From Sistotremastrum niveocremeum HHB9708 (lineage: Eukaryota; Basidiomycota; Agaricomycetes; Sistotremastrales; Sistotremastraceae): a stretch of 64,000 bases of DNA. Of this stretch, positions 59,372 through 64,000 are shown one piece after another (the stretch's first letter is position 1; the number at the start of each line of letters is the position of its first letter). The DNA is taken from assembly GCA_001630475.1 (NCBI GenBank), contig KV419407.1:310001-374000 (forward strand). Direction: 5' to 3'. The position numbers were made by a program, and so were the translations under genes. The notes beneath the pieces were generated by a model. The model did no database searches. It saw only the letters and a list, made by a program, of their open reading frames with translations, and had not been told where the DNA came from.

Positions 59372-60654
59372 TCAGGACATCCCGGCTGGTCGTATCTTCG
59401 GTCCGATGAACCACTGCGCTGGAAAATAGATAACAAACATACCGCCGAGTCCCTCCATTAGCTTGCTTACTTCCTCCGACTCGACACCTTTCGATTGAAT
59501 CACTGACGTACAAGCGATTCAGACAATGAAGCATGATGCAATTGACGATCCACTCACAGTATGCCCCGATAGCAACACAGATTCTGGTAGCATGGAAGCT
59601 GTGGACCAGTATGCGCGAACTATGGTCTTCTAGGGAAAGCGCCAAGAACGCGGCAATCTCTGGAAGACGCGGGAGTAGCTCGTTATAGACTTCTTCAGCG
59701 ATGAAGAGGCGTCTTGGTCCCGTTTCTTCCTCAACAGATATTTCGCAGGGTTTTAATGCCACGATATGACTGATACGGTGCATTGATAGGAGCATCTCCA
59801 GTAGCGCCACGTCGTAAGGAAGCTCCCTTGTTTTTGATTAGCGCATACTCAGTCCGATTTGCAAGGGCTTTACTGGCTAGACAGGATGCGTCCTTCGCAA
59901 GCTCTCGGCAGCAATTCGAACATTCGCGCTATAAACTGCTTTGTTTCCTGGATACATTGAGAATACGGCCTTCAACAAAGTCGTAGCACCATACTGCCTG
60001 GTGCTCTTCTTTCCATTTTCGATAAACGTTGTTGTCCTCGGTGGGGTTGTAATGACATTTCTCGAAGACATGCAATTGCCTCAGGAAACCAGGATTGGGT
60101 TCCACTTGAACCCGACCTAAACAACTTCAAACTGGGGTCGTGTGAATTGCCGATGAATATGAGACCTACGTTGCGAAACGAGGTCAAGCGCTTCCTCTGT
60201 AGAGATCCCGCGTGTTTTCATCACTGAAGATGGAGTAAGAAGCCCCATTACGTGCAAAGACCAGCTGTATTCGACTCGCAGTAGGCACAAACCACGGTGG
60301 GGCTCCTTGAGATGCCTTCCACGCAATGTACGAGAACCTTACCACCGGCGGACACGGCGTTCTCGATGAAATTGCATGCTTCGGGTAGACGAATCAATAG
60401 ATCAGAGTACGGCGAATCGTCCAAAGAAATCGTCTTGTGTCGTGGATCATTTTCAGACTTGAAATCGGAGCAGATGGACAGAATGTGGGTGATCTCATTT
60501 TTCGGTTTCAAATGAAGTGCCCTAGCTGTCCAGAGGCTGTTGACACCCAAGATCGGCCCAAATGACTTTGGCGACAGGCAAATAATGGAGAAAGCACGCA
60601 CTCTGAGATGAATATGTTGTTATCCACGATCTCATGCATGTCATCCTCGTCCAT
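59372..60654 (-). CDS. Tandem dual-specificity phosphatase with pseudo second domain
   Basis: Two DUSP-like domains in one gene. Domain 1, from ATG 60654 (MDEDDMHEIVDNNIFIS): THILSICSD, SLDDSPYSDLLIRLPEACNF and an intact P-loop VLVHCVEGISRSPTVVCAY, followed by the family end GISTEEALDLV, NPGFLRQLHVFEKCHY. The chain continues through two introns (about 42-47 bases, phases agreeing) into domain 2: LPYDVALLEMLLSMHRISH, EVYNELLPRLPEIAAFLALS and the degenerate P-loop ILVHSFHATRICVAIGAY, where Cys is Ser and the first Gly is lost while the Arg stays. It ends KIRPAGMS at TGA 59372-59374. A 24-base segment near the end can be read with or without splicing. Domain 1 should be active; domain 2 looks like a substrate- or partner-binding pseudophosphatase. 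Confidence 0.82.
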
Positions 60655-60936
60655 GGTTCGACAAAACCATGCACAACTGGCAGAGCGCTCAGGTTTTGAC
60701 AGGCCCTGATCTCACTTCGGCAATCAATTGATGGGAGCACTCGCGTTCATGGTAGAGAACGCAACGAATGAGCGAAGCTCAAGATTGTCCAGGACAGGAT
60801 TTATGACAGAGAAAATAGGGCTGCGATGTAGCGGCGAAGAGCTTTGTCGCGAAGACTAGGTTCGACTCGAGAGCGTTCCTCGGCTCGGCAGTGCACGTGC
60901 TTTTTTTGCTCATCGCCGACCACCATCTGCTTTAAA

Positions 60937-62408
60937 ATGGCATCCAACGAACCAGCATCAGTGAGAGCCTTCCGCGAATGGTTTTCAGCCAACGGAGGCA
61001 GTATACATGAGGACGCATATTTCGAGCGAGGTATTTATCTGAACCGACGTTCTCGAGACGGTTGTTCGTGAATGTCAGTTCATAACATCAAGAGAAGTCT
61101 GGCATGGGTGTATATGCAAAGAAGGGCATATCTAGCGGCCAAACAATTGTTTCTTGTCCAATATCTCTTGCCGTCACCGACCAAGTGGCTCGGGACTATC
61201 TGGTTGCTGTCCTTTCTGACCCGCACCAGGTTCTGGAGAAATGGTCTTCTCGGGAGCTAATATGTTCATATATCGTTATGCATTGGGTTTCCCAGGAAGT
61301 TGATCCAGAGGAAAATAGGTTTGTCTCCACATCTCTATCTCGTCAGTATGGTTGAACATGAGGTTTCCCCCATCCAGCAGTAGACCCAAGCCGCTTCATC
61401 GCCCGTACCTCGATATTTTGCCTCCAGCCCCTAATCTTAAAACGCCACTTCAGTTCACTGATGCCGAAATCGACCTATTGAAAGGAACCAATCTCCATGG
61501 TGCCGCACTTGATCGAATCGAGGAGCGGAGTAAGGAATGGAAACGCTGTCTTTCCTTGATTCGAGAAACCTCCCAAAAATGGGCCGATGCTTTCACTTGG
61601 TTCGTGCCGTGTTCGTGAACATTGCACACTCTGATCACAAGATAATTTCTCAGGGAAAGATACAAGACTGCCGCGACATACCTTTCGTCTCGTGCTTTTC
61701 CATCAAGCCTCCTGTCTTCCTCGCCTTCGTTATCTGATCCTAATTCTACCCCTGTACTCCTTCCTGGTGTGGACAGTTTGAATCATTCCAGAGGGCAGCC
61801 TGTGTCTTGGGTCGTATCAAACCTGAGCAACGCCCCGACGGAAGAACGGCTTGCCATTTCATTGGTTTCTCGAGCCGATATCCATCCGAACTCAGAAATC
61901 CTTAACAACTATGGACTCAAATCGAACGCGGAGTTAATCCTTGGCTATGGATTTGCTCTTCCGAAGAATCCGGAAGATACACTGGTTCTCAAGCTGGGGT
62001 CTTCTTCCGTTCGGCACGAGATCACTCGCAGTGGCGACGGCATTGAAGAAGTGTGCCAAGAACTGGCACTGGTTCTGAAGCAACAGCTTGCGGAAGAATC
62101 TATTGAGGACTGGGATTTAGATCTCGAGGTCCTTGATCGGTTTAAGGAGATGATGGAGGTTGTTTCTAGCAAACTCTACCATGCAGGCGCAAGAGTGGAA
62201 GAACCCGAAGGCGACGTTCAAGCCGATGTTCGGCAAATGATGCTCACGTATATCGCAGGTTGCAGGCCTCATCTGACTTCTACATGCCGATACTCATTCA
62301 TCCTTAGGACAACTCGATGTGTCAAAGGTCATTCTGCAATCACTGGACGAGAGGTGGCAGAAGGCACTGCAAGTTGCAGAAGAACAAGGAGTCGAAGTTG
62401 AATTCTAA
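60937..62408 (+). CDS. SET-domain lysine methyltransferase (RKM/LSMT type)
   Basis: SET protein of the Rubisco-LSMT/RKM group, which methylate ribosomal proteins and other non-histone targets. ATG 60937 begins MASNEPASVRAFREWFSANG. After the first intron come SGMGVYAKKGISSGQTIVSC and SLAVTDQVARDYLVAVL. The split SET core has the long inserted helical region (LPPAPNLKTPLQFTDAEIDL), then VDSLNHSRGQPVSWVVSNLS and the Tyr-containing NNYGLKSNAELILGYGFALP. A C-terminal substrate-binding-like helical part follows, ending QVAEEQGVEVEF at TAA 62406-62408. About five introns. Target protein unknown. Confidence 0.88.
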
Positions 62409-62597
62409 TCCTTAGGACACTACTGTATATAATGTAGTCCAGTATATTATGATCTCATCCTACCTACAAGGGCCAATAACGAAAGGGAGCGATTAGAATC
62501 GAAGTAGGGGAATTAAAGACTATGCTAAGGTCCGTGACTGCAAAAGAGAACCAGAAGAGAAAAGACTAGAGAATAAGGATCCGGGGGTCGCGGAGAA

Positions 62598-63985
62598 TTA
62601 GAGAAGTGATTTCCATCCACTGTCCTTGCATTTTCCGACTAAACGTTTGACTTCTTGAGAACGGGCGCGTGTGGTAACAAGCAATGCATCGGCCGAATCG
62701 ACGATCACCAAATCGTCAACGCCAAGACAAGCAATAAGACGACCCGAAGCAGGGACGATGATGCCTCCAGCGACTTGCTCAGTGACAACTGTGACATAAA
62801 TCTCAGCACAACACATTCAAAGGCGACAAGAAATTATATCACCTAGCCCTTGGTCGCCAAGAATGCGAGGCTGATTGGCTTCAGCGGGAAGCAAGTCGGC
62901 GAGTGAACCGAAATCACCAACATCATCCCAACCTGGGATATCATGAATCAAGTCTGCCGAGATTTTGGGGTGCTTAAAGTTAGCTTACCGAAAGTGGCGG
63001 GAATCACGGCAACCCTGCCGGCAAGTGCGGCAGGCTCTGCTACCGCGTTGTCAATGGCAATCTTTTCCAAAGTGGGCCAGACTTCATCTAAAGCCTTTTC
63101 TCTCAACACGGGGTCATCCCATTTGGAGGCGATTTGCTGCAAGCCGTCGTGAAGCTCGGGGCAATATTCGGACAACATTTCCAATAAAGTGGTGGCTTTG
63201 ACCACGAACATGCCACCGTTCCATCGGTAATTACCAGTTGCGAGGTATGCAGCAGCAGTGCGAGAATCCGGCTTTTCCTTGAACTGGCTGACCTTGCGAG
63301 CGTTCGGTGCAGCCTCCAAACCCAACTTTTCGCCGAGTCTGATGTAACCGAAACCAGTAGCTGGATGAGAGGGTGCGATACCAATAGTAACCAATAAGCC
63401 CTCCTTGGCAGTGGTGACTGCTTCAGAAACTGCGGAGAGGAAGGCGTCGTCGCCGGAGATCATATGATCGGCTGCAAAGGAGCCAATAATGGCTTCGGGG
63501 TCTCTGAGAGCGAGAACGGCGGCTGCGAGACCGATCGCAGCCATGGATTCCTTGGGGCTAGGCTCGGCAAGCAAGTTCGTGTGGAGGAGGTCTGGGAGCT
63601 GTTCCTGGACGCCTTTGGAGTGGACGCGACCAGTGACGACCATCAATCTGCTCGGACCGGTGAGAGGTAAAAGACGGTCCCAGGTTGATTGTATAAGGGA
63701 GCGACCCTTCAAAGTAAGATCGAGGAAGAATTTGGGTACATTTTGACGTGATAATGGCCAAAGACGCGTACCAGCGCCGCCAGCAGGGACGACGGACCAG
63801 AAGCCAGGGATTTCTCGATTAGGGAAGGGATAGGCGGATAAGGAATGGTCACCCAAGGGACTTGGAACGTAAATGGGCGCGGGAGCAGAAGGGGTGAAGG
63901 GGGACTTTGCTCTCAGCTGGGGGCTGCCAGGCGTTGGGGTTCCAAGTCCTGTAGTTTTTGCACCAGATTGCTGTTGCAACGCCAA
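62598..63985 (-). CDS. Mannose-1-phosphate guanylyltransferase, bacterial (ManC-like) type, 5' end cut
   Basis: Makes GDP-mannose from mannose-1-phosphate and GTP. Nucleotidyltransferase motifs: SVVPAGGAGTRLWPLSRQN, PKFF, the block EPSPKESMAAIGLAAAVLAL, GSFAADHMI, PATGFGYIRLG, FKEKPDSRTAAAYL and YRWNGGMFV. After two introns the end reads FGWDDVGDFGSLADLLP, VTEQVAGGIIVPASGRLIA, LGVDDLVIVDSADALLV and VKRLVGKCKDSGW. Fungi normally use the unrelated-looking Psa1/Mpg1 type with left-handed repeats; this one resembles actinobacterial enzymes. The 5' part starts with a Pro/Ser-rich extension; the first in-frame codon near 63985 is TTG, and a splice acceptor (GCAACAG) suggests that the true start lies beyond the window. 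Confidence 0.88.
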
Positions 63986-64000
63986 TAAAATTACGGTAAG

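Overview
This window is nuclear DNA from a fungus, almost certainly a mushroom-forming basidiomycete (Agaricomycetes). The evidence is dense packing (about 34 protein genes in 64 kb, on both strands), genes cut into many exons by introns of about 45-60 bases with GT..AG ends and CTGAC/CTAAC-like branch points, a fungal Zn2Cys6 regulator, a secreted cellulase with a fungal CBM1 domain, and a two-domain RhoGEF-FYVE protein. I see no rRNA, tRNA, CRISPR array, transposon or virus-like element. Gene calls come from reading exon translations by eye; splice sites were checked by reading frame and motif continuity, not by transcripts.

Layout. 0-8 kb: secreted six-hairpin glycosidase-like protein, ribosomal protein eL28, a small unrecognised minus-strand gene, NMN adenylyltransferase and a Trp-Trp repeat (ankyrin-like) protein. 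8-16 kb: a giant coiled-coil protein, an RWD-domain protein paired head-to-head with an NTF2-like protein, and a Zn2Cys6 transcription factor. 16-25 kb: BCS1-type AAA ATPase, RhoGEF-PH-FYVE, COX6, a Tra2-like splicing factor and a RhoGAP. 25-32 kb: UTP14 and an Aro8-type aminotransferase. 32-36 kb: a 20-exon cellulase that joins CBM1, GH5 and GH6 in one reading frame. 36-48 kb: ATP23, a KRE9-like GPI protein, ubiquitin-eL40, delta-COP, a DEDDh exonuclease, TPX2, a GNAT acetyltransferase and a peroxisomal enoyl-CoA hydratase. 47-56 kb: an MRH membrane protein, the complex I 49-kDa subunit, glutaredoxin, a 2OG-Fe(II) oxygenase and a secreted aspartic protease. 56-64 kb: ARMT1/DUF89, a tandem dual-specificity phosphatase with a dead second domain, a SET methyltransferase and a bacterial-type mannose-1-phosphate guanylyltransferase that runs off the right edge.

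Most of the genes are housekeeping and do not form one pathway. Two loose themes are visible. Respiratory-chain genes for complexes I (NDUFS2), III (BCS1) and IV (COX6) and for ATP synthase assembly (ATP23) lie within about 35 kb. A Rho activator and a Rho GAP lie within 2.2 kb of each other. Many neighbours are divergent pairs sharing gaps of 54-213 bases.

The most notable findings are the GH5-GH6 fusion cellulase with its 9-, 10- and 20-base exons, the tandem phosphatase whose second catalytic Cys has become Ser, the guanylyltransferase that resembles actinobacterial enzymes, a RhoGAP without its arginine finger, and four GC-AG introns.
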